From positions 11,923,501 to 11,987,500 of the forward strand of contig OU612070.1 of assembly GCA_914767715.1 (NCBI GenBank): a stretch of 64,000 bases of DNA, in the 5' to 3' direction. The notes below the pieces were generated by a model. That model searched no databases, was not told the DNA's origin, and saw nothing but the letters and a program-made list of their open reading frames with translations. Positions 1 through 14,000 of the stretch are shown one piece after another. Origin of the DNA: Membranipora membranacea (Eukaryota > Bryozoa > Gymnolaemata > Cheilostomatida > Membraniporidae). The translations under genes were made by a program, and so were the position numbers. How positions within the stretch are numbered: position 1 is the first letter of the stretch; every line of letters begins with the position of its first letter.

Positions 1-216
1 AGGCTGCGTACCAGAGCAGCACATACACTGATACAATTAACGGGACAATTAGACTTTGGTCAGCTGATAAGGCAGTAGATGGTATCCTGTATGATGACAC
101 TGACTCTCAGTATGCTCATACTGCCGGAGGGGAGACAGCTCCACAGTGGAGGATGGTAGATCTTGGAGATTTGTTCATTGTCGCTGAGATATACTTGCAA
201 GGGAGGCCGATTCAAG
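1..216 (+). pseudogene. F-type lectin (fucolectin) exon, truncated by window edge
   Basis: Frame starting GCT at position 3 reads about 70 residues without a stop and ends at a GT donor (CAAG|GTAGGG). Motifs match the first half of the F-type lectin domain as found in the two minus-strand receptors here: YQSSTYT, WSADKAVDG, QWRMVDLGD and AEIYLQGRP correspond to [22 protein letters not shown] and [10 protein letters not shown] there. In the family this domain binds fucose on glycans. The second-half exon expected within 1-2 kb on the plus strand is not visible. The next recognisable plus-strand coding sequence is the phosphatase C-terminus at 1802. I read it as the remaining part of an inverted, internally deleted paralog. 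It could instead belong to a functional gene mostly outside the window. Confidence 0.7.
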
Positions 217-1801
217 GTAGGGAGGTGAAGAAAGCAGACACTGTATGCAAGGAATTTCGGTTGGCAAATTAATATTCAACATTGCTGTTAACATACCAAA
301 TGAAAGCATTTGGATATAATATCATTAGTCATGTAAAAGGGAATAGAGTGTGAATTAAAGCCTTCCTCGGTGACTATGACATATTATTCCTTTTTTATAA
401 GCCCACAATGTGAAGAGACATGATTCTCTAATTCACAGCGTTAAAATTTTAATTCAATGTAAATCTAATTAGTGTTTTTACAAGACAAGACAAGATTCTG
501 TGGCAGAACTATTTTGCACCTTGTTGTTTTATTTACATAACCTGACGTTTCGGGCTTACATCTTGATGTTGTCTATTCATAGTGTATGACTTACCCACAA
601 CTACCACGCCCTTACTTGAGCGCCTTAGTTCTGGTTACGCCAACCACCAATAATTCCAATCTGCCTTACACGCAACATTGGCCTCGTTCTATTTTCAACT
701 TATTTTCAAAAACTCAAATCCTCACCATTCCTACCAAACTTACTTACTATCTTATTACATGTGTTAATCAGTATTTGAGAAGTTTGCTTTTGGTGATTGT
801 GATATGAGTGCCGTGCTCAATTTTTTGTCTTTCAAGGTAAAAGGTAATAAGTTTTTGCCCTGCCCATGCTGGCCAGCGCTGTGTGCACTAAGTAGAGATT
901 GATTTTCGTTTGTCTTATATATTGTATAGTTTATGTATCTTACTTAAATGAATACTCAAGGCTGGTTGCAACGATTGCACCAGTTAAATTATCAATATAA
1001 AAAGTGGCAAAAAATAATATAAATATAATAATAGTAATAGTATACCCAATAGAAAACAGTCAATAATAGCAAGTGGACTGGGAATAATGAAAAGTCAGAA
1101 TGTGTCATAATATAAATATTATAGTTACGTTTCATAGACTGAATATATTGGATATAGATTGGTGACAGGATTGCGGTACATCAGTTAGCTGGGGCATGCA
1201 ATAAGAGACATCGTATAGTCTTGAATGGCAAAGAGGCAGAGCACACATGAAGTGAAATATTTTATGGAGGGTTCGGTATGTACTAGGTGTGATTTCTAGG
1301 GGTGTTTATTACTACCTAGGGTTACGGAATAACAACGTCGGGAGAGTTTTTCAGGTCCTAGATTTGAATCAAGATCAAGTCAGTTTGTAAACAGCAAGGA
1401 ATTGTGTTGATCTATAATACAATCACAAACATGTGTTTTCGTAACTTTTTAACAACATACCGCTCAATGGATGGGACAATAATATCACTACATTCATCGA
1501 TTCCACAAACTTTCTCCACACAAAGGAAATGGCAGCAAAATTATTCATGAGAGTGTGCTGTCATCACAATTATATCTCCATGCAAAAATTCAAAAAATCA
1601 AACCAAATCTATGACAACCTGTGTGCTGTTAGACTAATGCATAGAATCAGGGTCGGACTTCTGTAAATCTGTTAATTTCTGTAGATCTGTGGATTTCTGT
1701 AGATCTGAGACCGCCTTTACAAATTTCCACAGAGAGTAATTTAATGATATCTCTCAAATAACCTTGAAACCATGTTAAAACCAGAAGGATTTTCCTTACA
1801 G
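217..1801. other. Non-coding stretch, no gene recognised
   Basis: AT-rich sequence between the plus-strand lectin exon and the plus-strand phosphatase exons. I see no second-half lectin exon, FN3, TM or D1 phosphatase exon. The short ORF at 586-807 has no recognisable motif. Confidence 0.5.
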
Positions 1802-2800
1802 AAATGGTGCCTCAAGATGTGGCCTAATGATCTGTGTGTACAATGCTCTGGACAAGCTAAAGCTGGAGCAGCAAGTAGATGTATATTGTCCTGTCCTGAA
1901 GGTCAGATTGAGAGGGCCGCAGTTCCTCCCTAACATCGTAAGTTGAAATGAAATATTCTTCCTAGTGTAAGTCTGAGTCTCTGTGTTACCCTAGAGGAGT
2001 AACATGATATATTCCCCGTTTCTCTAAGGTTTGAACCCGCCAAATTTAAAGTTAGCAAACATTCACTCGTATTCTTTTTCCTCATATAGACTGCCACTTC
2101 ACCTAGCCGACTTTTGGTGCTTGCTTAGATATCCCCACACTAGCTAAGCTAAACTCTAGCCAATATTTATTCCTATAGGGTAAGTTCTCAAACAAGATAG
2201 AGCCTCAAAACACTTCCTTCAGAGGAAACGTCATTTAAAAACTCCTGGCTATCTGTGATTAAGTTGTTGACTGCGAGCAGTTCATGCAGATAATCCTTGT
2301 TACATAAAAACATTTTGTGATCAAGGAGTTGTGTCGATAGTTTATCAAAGCCGTATGGTGGTACCATCGCATCGACCAATATTTTGTTTATCTAGGTGAA
2401 CAGAGTCTCGACTTCTTACCAAAATTATTATCATTACCTTCTGTTCACATACAAACTTTTATCAAATCACTTATCACCAGGTTGCATATTACTAATCAGT
2501 GTTAAGTAGTAAGAATTCTTATTGTATTTTTAACCTGTTACATGTATAAAGCACCCTCCCTGATCAAAGGGTAGATTAAGTATGATCTGTTTATTTGGAG
2601 TTACTTCCCCTTGGATCCTTTCCCGTTAGCAAAATGGTAGAATTGAGCGACATGGAATGCAGCCAGATTTATTTCAAATTGATTGGCATTTAAATCATCG
2701 CATGACACTTTTTTATATTTTATAGGCTCAGTACGCTCTCATCTACGAAGCACTGAAGGAATATGTGGAGCAGTTCTCAGACTATGGTAACTTTCAGTAG
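1802..2800 (+). pseudogene. C-terminal two exons of an RPTP D2 domain (inverted paralog remnant)
   Basis: Exon 1802-1937 follows a TTACAG acceptor. It encodes the phosphatase loop remnant [18 protein letters not shown] and continues to FLPNI before a GTAAGT donor. Exon 2726-2800 follows TATAG and encodes AQYALIYEALKEYVEQFSDY then GNFQ and a TAG stop. Both closely match the last two exons of the minus-strand RPTP (4494-4610 and 4049-4123), including intron positions and the C-terminal peptide. Upstream D2 and all D1 exons are missing from the plus strand, so this copy cannot give a full phosphatase. The two C-termini face each other tail to tail about 1.25 kb apart, which points to an inverted duplication followed by deletion. 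Confidence 0.75.
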
Positions 2801-4048
2801 GACTATCTGGAACACTGAAACTCTTTTAGATGCTGCCTTCCTGCTAGTGAGGATATACACCCCAATAAAAATAGCCCTGACAGACACTCATTGGCTTTGA
2901 TTTGCAGAGGCTGCAAGGTGTGTGGTGGACCGACAAAACATCTACCCGTTTTCTAAACTTGGATGTTCTCAGTCCATGTTGCCAATTATCTGCCATGTTT
3001 GATTTCTATTAGCTGGAACAATGTTTGTTTCGTATTATTTCTATTTTTCTGAGAAGCCTTGGCATTGGATTTCCTTCATTTATTAGTTTCAAGTAGGAAA
3101 ATGCTAAATGAATTTCACAATATAGTTTTAGCTGCATAACACTATACATGGATTTGGAATTTACCATCCCTTTGAATTTCCATTGAGGAATGGCTATAAA
3201 ATGAATCAGCCTAATCGTGTCTCGATCGTCATCCATTTGTGTAGTAATTTCGGTGTATGGATAAAAAAGATACGTATCTGCACAAGGAGGCTGCTTAAGA
3301 GTTAAAGAATATGTGAAATCTGTCCTATCTCCCGAGAACGTATCAAAGCAGTATAGGCCTCAAAATCTGCAAGTGTTAAATTTCAAAAAGAGTGATTGAT
3401 AATATAATGCTGCTCACTTATATTACAGCCGACAGAAAACCTTCCAATGGAAACAAAACTCTATGTTTGGATGATATCAGCGTTTTGCAAAGTGTATTTA
3501 TTATAAAATTGGCATAGCATTTTTCTACCATAAAGAAAATTACAAAAATAGTTGAAAGTGGAAAAAACGAATTTTCTTATTGAAAAGCACAGATTAACCT
3601 TTGCTGGATGGATAACAAAGAAAGAAAAGGACAGAATGTTTATAATAAAAATAAGAGAATGAATGCATGAACAGAAAAAAACTAATTGATTTACCATTTG
3701 AGGATTTCAAAGAAAAGTGTCTAAAATTGAAAATTGGTCGAAAAGAAGTTCAGCAAGGTAAACACAGCGAGGGTTAAAAGGTTTATTCTTTCAATGACAG
3801 CTTGCAAATTGAACACTTCAACATTGTCAGCCAAAAAGAAAAAAGCGATAAGTGATAAGGTGAGTAATACCATATATACTGAGTCATTCAACTTCATATC
3901 TAACTGTGATCTTATTATGCATACGTCTAAGCAGAGAAACATTTATCACAAACCTTTATTTTTTGTTAGAATAATATTCTATGAATTGGGTACATTACGC
4001 CAGAGGGTTAGGGTTGCACAAAGTTTGTTCGATGTATATAACATAACC
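2801..4048. other. Intergenic, between two convergent phosphatase 3' ends
   Basis: No coding exon recognised. On the minus strand an AATAAA signal (TTTATT at 3955-3960) lies about 90 bp past the RPTP stop codon and is a plausible poly(A) signal. ORFs on both strands at 3461-4072 are AT-rich shadows without motifs. Confidence 0.5.
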
Positions 4049-7000
4049 TTACTGAAAGTTACCATAGTCTGAGAACTGTTCTAAATATTCCTTCAGTGCT
4101 TGGTATATGAGCGCATATTGAGCCTGTAAAAGAAAACAGCTTGTGAAGGACAATTTATAGTTATGTATTTGTTTCGTGGGGAGTAGCTCAATGGAGTGAA
4201 TGTCATTAACTTATTGGTCCTTACAATATTTTTACTCACATGAAGAAGAAGAGAAGAAGAAAAGACATACAACAAACATAAAAATATATTGTTGTGTAAA
4301 TAGCAGACAAGTGTCTCTGTGCACAACACCATTAAATACATAGTGACTTTTTTTATCAGACACTTCGCCCAAGAAAATTGGGACACGTAAAATGTACCAT
4401 GGCAGGACAGACACAAAAAAGTCAGTGCTAACCTGATTGTCATCAGACTATATGAAGGGTATTTATGAGTACATATAAAACCACTTACGATGTTAGCAAT
4501 GAATGGTGGCCTCCTTAGCCTTGCCTTGAGAACAGGACAATAGACATCTATTTGCTGCTCGAGTTTTAGCTTGTCCAGGGCATTGTACACACATATCATA
4601 AGGCCGCATCTTGTGGTCCCATTTCTGTAATGAAAAACATCATGATTGGGTTATTTCACAGAGTTTATCTCTAGTTTTGATTTCTTAGGTCGGATTCAAA
4701 TATTACCATTAATTTTATATCTGCTGATATCCACAAAAGTTTCACCATCAAAACTGGAAGGGACAAATATTTAATCGATAGCTGTCCTATTTTAGCACTC
4801 ATTGACAGCTTGCCCATTGTACTCACAGACATGTAAATATGGTGGTACTATTACCACTCTTCTGCTCTAACTTCTCAATCAGGGCCTGAATCTGTACGAG
4901 GTCACTAGCCTCTGGTTCCTGTTTTCCGTCCCAAACCTTGCTTGCATCAACTACCCTGACTGTGTGTTTAGTCTGCAATAACATTAAAGAAGATGGATGC
5001 TTAGAGCATTATGACAGCACTACAATAACAAATTGATGCACAAATAGTAATGCCCTCAGAATCGGCATCTATCAAAAATTTGTTGGCACAGCACCTCTAG
5101 GTCAGTCGTCTTTTGCTTTCACATTGCTGATCAATATCATAATCGCTGTAGGGATAAATTGAGGTACCGTACACAAGCTCGACCTGACCTTTTACAATTC
5201 ACAAAGAATAGTGAGAGTTAAGCTTCAATGTCATATTCAATCAGAAGAGCATGTTACCTGTTCGGTTGATACTTGTAGAGTTATTACATCAGCAGCTTCC
5301 CCTGTTCTATCCTCATGTGATCTGGCAACAGTGAACTTACCAAACACCAACTCATAGTCATCCCCCTCGGATGGAAAGAAAACTTCCTGAAACAAGCAAC
5401 ATGATTGTGATCATGTTTTGGATTTGCAGTTGAAACATGTGTAGTTGCCAAAGTGGAAAGAAAAGAAACATCGGATTAAAATGGTCAACAGGAGCACAGT
5501 GCAATACATAGCTGTGTTTAAATAGCTTTACGCTGGCCGTCACAACAGAGCCAACACATTGGTTACCAAAATACTGGGTTGACCAGTTTCAAACCTCTAA
5601 AAAATCTCAAATACAATTATCCACCATAAGGACAGGAATAATTTGGAAGCATGAATTGGTAGATAGAACAAGAACTGTAAAGAATTTCATTCTAATAACT
5701 CTTTGGTATGCCTGGCTTACCTCATCACTAATACCTTCAAGTTGCACAATGATTTGAACACCTTGCTCTAAAACCATGGTCCAAAAGTCCTCAACTGTAC
5801 TTTCCATTGGTAGCTGTGTTGCTATCCAGTGATTTTTCTCTTTGTAAGTCTGTAACAGAAAAAATAGGATCTCATCATTAGGACTGGGATGAGATCTTGC
5901 TTGCAGAGTGGGGTGAGTAGCAGTCTGAATTAGCTAATCCTCAACATTAACAAGGGCCCTCCGATACAGCTTTTGACACCACATACAGTTTATGTAATAG
6001 CTCATTATCTATAATAATATTGGTCACAAAACTTGGGATCCTTAAAATGAGTACCATGCAAAACAAGAAATTGCCAATCATTATTCTTGGTTTTTGAGGA
6101 AACATATACCAGGTGCCCAGAGAGCCGCAAGTGAGATGGTGGCATCATCCTGTTGAACAAAATGATAATGTTTGATAATATAATGTGGGGCTCCCTGCAC
6201 ACAAAGCTGTCTTCAATTTCTTCAGAGAAAATAGAGGAATCCTCAATTTCAAAACTCTCATCTTCAGACTTAATTCTTAAAAACAACTGGACCGTGGTGT
6301 TATCTAGTCATTCCTGCTTAGAATGACCCATGTGCTTGAGTTTTGGTTTTGTTTTGATAGGCTGAGTTTCAGTTTGTTATTGCTTGGAGTTGTCGGTCCA
6401 AAACACCTTATCTGAGTGTCTACTCAAAATTGTTGTACTGAATTGAATAAAATCTTTTATTGATTTTTCATTTAAACTGACTAAATCTTTTCCTCAACTT
6501 TAAAACACTCAATCTTCAATCTTCAGTAAAATACGCGGGGGGGGGAGGGAGCCCCTAATACCATACACTCCCCTTGCAGTCGTCTAGCACTTACACTAGT
6601 AGACAGTAGACTACCAAAAGACCATTGCAGTATATGGTCTGGCAGCTAGTTTTAGAGTAGTAATGCAATATTTTTACATCAAATAACATCAAGGAACTTC
6701 TAGGTTAGAATTATGTATAATTTGCCCCCTGGTCATCAATGGGGTATGAATGGGCACATATAGATATATATTATATATAAGTTATTTGTAGTGCATTGGT
6801 CTATCAGTAGTCTTCAAGCTTGATTCCCTCAATCCTACTTACATCCATGAAGACAGCGTTGATGTAATCACTCGAATCTGATCCATTGATATACACTCTA
6901 TGAGCATCAGCTGTAATAGGGACGGAAAATATAATACACCAATATGATAGTGAAAAGATATGACCAATTATCATGATCGGAACTGGAAGATCAATAACAT

Positions 7001-8071
7001 GAATAAAGAGTATATCACATATTATACAGTATATCTCCCTCTTTACACCCTGATCTGCTAACCAAAATATAAACAAATGTCATAGGACCTCGCTTAAAAA
7101 CTGCAGGGAATAATTAATTTTTACCAACAAAGTGATAATCACTACTGACAGCTGTATCACCCTTAATGGTTCTGGTCTCCTATAGGGTGAGTTTTCATCA
7201 ATCACTCTTTTTTTTTGTGTTAAAAGTGTTAATTCGTTGATGGGAGCTATTTGATCTATTGCAAACTACATCAGACAATGAACGTTGACTCTATTCTGGA
7301 TAAATTTAACTAGCACCCAACCATAATAGCTTTTCTCAACCATAGTGACGTAAAGCCAATTGTGGGTGAGCTGATAACCAATTAAAGAGAGACTGGGACG
7401 AGGAGAGGATGGGATGGAATTTCCATAGACATGGTATCAAGCAGAGCTGTGCCAAAGCCAATTCTTACTGTATCATGAAGGAAATCTATAAGTTCAAGGA
7501 TTAGGTTTGTGATTGATAAAGGATTTACCTGCTAGGCACTCAGCAAATCTGTTCTTATCATGATTTGTTGAAAGTTTTGCGTTGCTGTACTGAAGCTGAA
7601 CTGAGTTAACACGGCTCTGAATCGACTGAATTTCAAAGACATAAAGATAATTAATAAAAATAGATGAAAAACTGTCATTGCAAATGAATTGTCACTGTCC
7701 TTATGATCCATCCATCCTTATGTCCATATTTCTCTGGGTCAGTTTATGATTTTGAAATACCTTACATGACCAACTGACAATTTTCATAACATGACTATAT
7801 TAGAGCACAATGTACTCATTGATTCATCATTCATTATGCCAAGACAATATCCAGATGAAAGAAAGGATAAACATTTTTTTCACATTTAAATCTTTTCCAG
7901 TCATCAATACATTAATTTTAGCAGACTTACCCTGTATTCTCTCTGAATGTTACTTGCTTCTTCATCCTCATCAAAGTCTCTTATCAGGGAAGCCAATCTA
8001 TCTGGATGGTAGGAGAAGTCCTTTGTAGAAAGGAACTCGCAAACTGCGGTGTACAGGAATCGGTACTGCTT
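4049..8071 (-). CDS. RPTP exon group: D1 end and membrane-distal D2 phosphatase domain
   Basis: Exons in gene order: 7931-8071 (end of D1, [13 protein letters not shown], then linker), 7519-7634 ([12 protein letters not shown]), 6843-6910 ([20 protein letters not shown]), 5721-5849 ([17 protein letters not shown]), 5258-5386, about 4836-4973, 4494-4610 and 4049-4123. D2 keeps the PTP fold motifs (KNR loop, DYINA, the TVEDFW region). The active-site loop reads CLNGTTRCG, which keeps the C-x5-R spacing but lacks the preceding His and the AGxGR glycine pattern. The WPD loop is reduced to VWDGKQEPE with no WPD. This resembles the catalytically weak or dead D2 domains of two-domain RPTPs. The C-terminus GNFQ is shared with the inverted copy at 2800. 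Confidence 0.85.
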
Positions 8072-11000
8072 CTAAAACGGGAAGGCAATGAAAGTTTTCA
8101 GTGCCCCAATGGGGAAATCAGAAAAACATATATGTCCCATCCTAGTCTATTGCCAAGGAGACTGGCCCTATCTGATTATGCATACTAATGATTCTAAACA
8201 GGCCAACAGTGTTGTCCATTACAGCATACATCTCCAAAGATCATATTCATGCCTTGCTAGATATTTCTAAGCATTGAAGGCAGAGGTAAACATACCACGG
8301 TTTGAATCATACGCGGTCGCCTCATTCTCATTTTCTCTACACTCTCATAAAACTGTAGTCTGTTCTCATCAGCTGCTTGCTTCACCAGATAATCCATCGC
8401 TATGAATGTTCCGGTTCTTCCAACACCAGCGCTTTAAAAAGCAAATAATCTGTTATAAAATAGTTGAAATATATTAAAATGTTAGTAATGACAGCAGCAG
8501 TTCAGGCAGAGAAGCCTTTATCAGGATTAGCTATACACTTGCTGCGTTCTTAATTTAATTTTTGAGGCTGGTGGGGCTGTGAAGTGGATTGAGTTGGCAA
8601 AAGAGCACTTTCACAAGCACACAACACTCACATGCATCAAGAGGTAGAGACGATCCTTTGCAGGTGATGCAATACAATTCACATTTAAGAAGTTTGAAAT
8701 TTTATGTTGAAGAGGTATACACCCAAGGGTGCTGGGGGCTGGAACAATCAACCTTGAAAACTCTCCCAATAGACTCGAACCCACAACTAATACAGCACCA
8801 ATCGCCAGACAGTGAATAGCAAGCGTGCTAACGGATTTTGCTATCTCGCCGTCCCTAAAAGAGAATGGGTTGATGTCGCTGAATAGCATCCCAGTAAATA
8901 ACTACTCAAGAGTTGTGTTTTCTTGTCCCATAGCACAATCCAATTTCAGTCCGCCATCGCCACCCTAAGTAACTCAGCGTAAGTATTATAGGGTTTTCAT
9001 AGAGTTGTTGGCATTACATGGCCCGTTGCTGGGCCCCTTGTAGTGAGTTATAGCTTTCTTTTCAGCTTGTCAGCATGTCTTTCCATGCTTTAATATGTCT
9101 TTCCAAAAGTCAGTCAGAAAACGGTACACAGGAGAGGTATACACCCGAGGGTTCTTGGGGCTGGAACAATCAACATTGAAAGCTCCGCTGATGAGACTCG
9201 AACCCACAACTCCTGCGACACCAACTGCTGGCAGTGAATAGCTAGCAGGCTAACTGGGTGCACAACATGCCATCCCAAATAGCCTGCTCGCGCTATTTAT
9301 TACTATTTGATTATGTTATCTTTGACAATATCTTGGTTTGCTATGTTGTACAAAATCTCAGTAACAATCTTGAGGAGCATGCGGAGCAGAAAAATTGAAG
9401 AATATTACCTGCAGTGTACAAGTGGTGGTGTAGCGAGTCTTGCGATGCTGGTCTGTATTCTATTATAGAAGGAGATGTAGGCTCCTGTGTCCTGAGGCAC
9501 TCCGTGATCAGGCCAAGACAAGAAGTAGAAATGTTTGATGGTTCTCGTTTCACCATCCTGTAAATAAATGGAAAACATCGAGAAGGTAACATGATTTGTT
9601 CATACATTTCCCATCCAGGATGTCATAACATGATGTTTGGCATGTCCTTATTTGTTAAGGTACCACCACCGAGAACAAACTTATATATCTGTGGTATCTA
9701 GGGAATCCCAATAAGCGCAATGAAACTATCATTGTAGTGTATTAAGATGGGCCAAATGAAAAGCACGCCTGCTATTTACTGCCAGAAAATTGGTGACAGA
9801 GAATAAGTACAACTGCAGAAGCATTTCACTTGGTTGACTCAGCAGCATCATAATTATTTCTTCTGTTAATACAAATTATCTCAATAAATTATTATATATA
9901 AAGTCTGAAGTACATTACCTTGACATACTGAAAAGTCCTGACTGTATAGTCGGCCCACTCCTCGCAATTAGTTACCGTCACCGAGATTTCACCATAACTC
10001 ATAGGTGTATTTGTATTATCAGGCCAGTACTGATAACATTTCATCTGTAAGAAAGTATGAGTATGTTAAAGTTAGAGAATTCAACATAACTGCATAATTA
10101 AATGAAAGAAAATAATGGATTGCATGACTTTCGTCTGATTTTACGAGTTTCACATTCATTCGCAGTAAATAAGAATGAATAAGATAACTTTTTAAACTCG
10201 AAAAAACAACTTTTTGCTCTGTGCAGGATCACAAGGTATTTATTGCATGCTGCCTGCCATAGCCTCATGATAATATCACTTTATATCATTTGATAAAATA
10301 AATATTTACCCTCGAAAGCTCAACCACTTTTGTTACCATCACAATGCCACTTGGGTTCTGCTCCCAAATCATCAGCCAGAAATCGTCAACAGTCTTCTCA
10401 GTCGGACCTACAATAAATGTGTAGGAAAATAAGAAAGTTATCATTGATCCCCTATTTGCAGCGAAGGATTTAAATGAGTACACAAATGATGCACCATACA
10501 CTCAGGGAGCTGAATTGAAGGGATTATTTTCCTTGTCACAGCAACAGTAGTGAGTAATTTTTGTGGAAAGGAAATAAAACTACCAACGCTACTAGCATAT
10601 AGTTTAGTTTGCTTTGGAGCCACATAATGTCAGCAAACCTCAAGTTGGAGTTCATATAAATTTATTAGTGAATATTGGCTAGCATTGAAAAATTACAATT
10701 AATGTACAAAAAAGGAGAATTTTCTCTCCCATTGTTACTCTATCTGGTAGGGTAGTTGATCTTTTACAAGCTTTTGCCAATATTTGCTAACATATGACAC
10801 ATACCCATGGCTGCGATGTATCCTGGGTGTTTCTTGTACCCCTATATAAATATATGAGATGAGAATTCAGTAGTTGATATGCATAGTCTTGAAAGAGATA
10901 ACTCCGAAAAAATCTGAGGTAGGTCAGTCTATCTGCAGTCTTTGGGCTATGAGTACATGGATATCAGCAATTTGAAGGCCGCAATAGGGCCAGCATGGTA

Positions 11001-14000
11001 CGGCTCAATTAACAGTTATGAATGATGCAGTGATATCAGGGTGTTAGAGATATTTGCTATCTCGCTCGGAAAACCAAGTTCAAGTCACAATTATGTTGTT
11101 TTCAAAATTTCTAGTTCATAGGTAACTGCTTACTTCCATATGTGAGGCATTAATGTAATCGGTCCCTCGGTCATTTCGACTAAGCTTCACTCTGGAATCA
11201 TTTCCTAAAACAAAGCATGAAGCATTTAATTATTTACAGCTTTCAAATCACTCACTTAACTGAAAGCCCTTGTATACAACATTTTTGTTCCAATACAATC
11301 TAAAGATAGTGCTTTTGTGGCCAAAAATGTTTAATTCTAATTCATCTGCTATGCTAACATATAATGGGCATTTGAATTCAGAGGCATTAGTGTTAGAATC
11401 AATGTACTTTGCCATTTGTCTGACTTTGACACGCTGTTACAAGACGGCCAGTTATGCCTTTTTCTGTTTGGGAGTTGTCTTTCCAACATCAAAGTGGGCA
11501 CAACTCTCTACTATTTGAAATCATACCTGGGTACAGCTCCTTATATCTACTCTTTCCATCGTTGATTGGCAGAAGTGCCACGGAGCGATTTGGTAAAGCC
11601 ATGTTATCCAGAGCCTAATAATTAATGAAACAGAAAACAGTTGACAGTAAATTCTAATATGAGATACACATTTGGAAATTGCTTGGAAAAAGAAAACAAG
11701 ATTGCTGACTAAAATTTTAATACGTTATTTCAGAAACCTGAAGAAAACTCCACTTTATTCACAGAGGAAAGCCTGCTTGATTCCTCGATTCTCTATATTG
11801 TTCAGTCAAAGCACCAAGCACATATATGCTGGCGACCCCGGTGTATAGTCAAGTGGGGCTTAAATTGTATATATACATATATCTATTTACAGATATTTTC
11901 ATATTTAAGGCTGCTTTTTTAAGTCAGAGGGTTCTTAATATTTTTAGTGTGTGTATGAAACCCTTCAATGGATGGGCTTACTTATTTATCAAAGAACAGT
12001 AAACCACAAAGACATGACTGAGAAAACAAGTCACACTTTGCGTCATCAAACTAGTTGTGTCACAAAAGACATGACGCAAATAGTAAAATTGATTGTGAAG
12101 ACTACAAGCAGAAACCAACATTTGATACTCTCCAACCCTAAGGTTTTTTTCCTCTTTTTTCATTATTACTACTGTTTGCCACATCCAAGGGCTTTTGATT
12201 TTAAGAAGCTTGCACCTCTTTTTATCAGTAAACATCGTTGGAGAGAGAGTAATAAATTAAACAAACAAACATTACTCACCCTAAACTCCTCATCAATTTT
12301 GATTGCTTCATTTTCTATGAATGATGCCAGTAGTGCCGGATCAAGTCCGTCTGTCTTAAATCTATTGTTGTTATTCTCATAGGGGTTATATTCGCGCTCC
12401 TTCTGTGGAAGTGGTTTGATAGGGACAACTGAAAGAATAGAACAAGAAGGTTTGATCTAATGGGAAACTGTTCTATATGCATCTCGTTTGGTAGCTGCTA
12501 GACATCACATTTAAAATTAAAGATAACTATATGTAACATTGCACTTAGGACACAAATATGACACCAGGTAAAGATAAAGGCAATAAGTGCATGATAGTAA
12601 CCCACACCAAACTGATAAGCTAATCCGATTAAATTTGTACGCTTTGACGTGGGTTGCAGTTTGCCAAGAGTATCAGATAGATCTTTGCTCACATGCTAAA
12701 TCAGGTACAGTGTTGTGTAAGCTGTTAAAACAAAGGTGTGATGGGTAAAAACTAGGTCTATCCAACTCTTTCAGATCTAAAGTCAAAGTTCTAAGGCTAA
12801 CTGTAATTTTGAAAATAGAAGAACTCGACATGTGAAACTATTACATATCTGATATATATACCAGGTTTTGTTGGTTGCGTCTGTGATGTTTCCTGGACCT
12901 GTGGAGACTCTTCAGCCACAACATCAGTGTTGATCATCTCCAGAGGATCGTCAATCTTGTTATCTGGTTTTCTCTCCGCTGCATCTCTTCTCCTTCAATA
13001 CAATTCAGACTCATTACTTACCTAACCAATCACTCTGGTTTGCCATGTCAAATCGTTAAACCAAGGCAAAGAGCTGTTATACAATGTTCTGTTTAGCCAA
13101 TAAACATCCAAATACCAAGTGATTGAAAAAAAATGATGACGGGATAATTTCATCAAATGGAGTTGTCCCCTCCCCCAAGAGCATCAAAAAACATTTGCTT
13201 CCAGATTTGAGAAAAGATCATTGAAAGGGTAGGTTATTTGTAGACTGAAGCCTAGGACAAAGCCATATCATGATAACCTGATGCTATGATGCATATTGTT
13301 ACTAGTGTGGATGTGGAAGAATAATATATTTTGACCCTACCTTCTTCTCAAGACAACTACCGCAACAATCACGATTGCTGCAACTACAACGGCAGACACC
13401 ACAGGAGCAATGATTAGTTCTGGAGGTGTACCGCTGTCACGGCTGACAGAATTAGTTGTGACGGTCAGTTCTTCTACTTTTATAGCTGAAAACATGATAA
13501 AAATGGTTAGCTATAATCTGAGCCAAAGAACAAATTATAATTGACTGACTGCATGGTGTATGAGCCAGAACTTAAAGTGCAAGCGAGAAATTGTAACGGT
13601 GTCCATACAAATGACTGTTTATCAGTTTAAACCACTATAACACTGCATTGAGGGAGATTTTCAATATGCCATATTGTAATGGAAAACAAGGAAGTAACTA
13701 TCAATGTTTCTTCAGCTTACCCTTTCCTGTAATCGGTGGTCCAGATTTTATAACCTTTGTATAACCATCCTGTAAACAATTATGAAGAATTAATGTTGAC
13801 TTGTCATGTCTTTTGTCATAGGAGGGTAGTGGTATGAGACCGTACACTCCAGAGAACAAGTAGTTGGCACCCCTAGTGCTCAAAGACCCCTGAACAATTC
13901 TGATTATTACTGATAGAACACATCCTTGATGTTAGAAGGATGAGTATGTTCCATCAGTCAGTTTTGTGATTATGGGAGTTGTCTTAAAAAATCCATTTTT

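Noticed and set aside
4093-4599. 168-aa single ORF as a separate gene
   Set aside because: Only its first 40 or so residues are a real RPTP exon; the rest reads through a GTAAGT donor into intron sequence.
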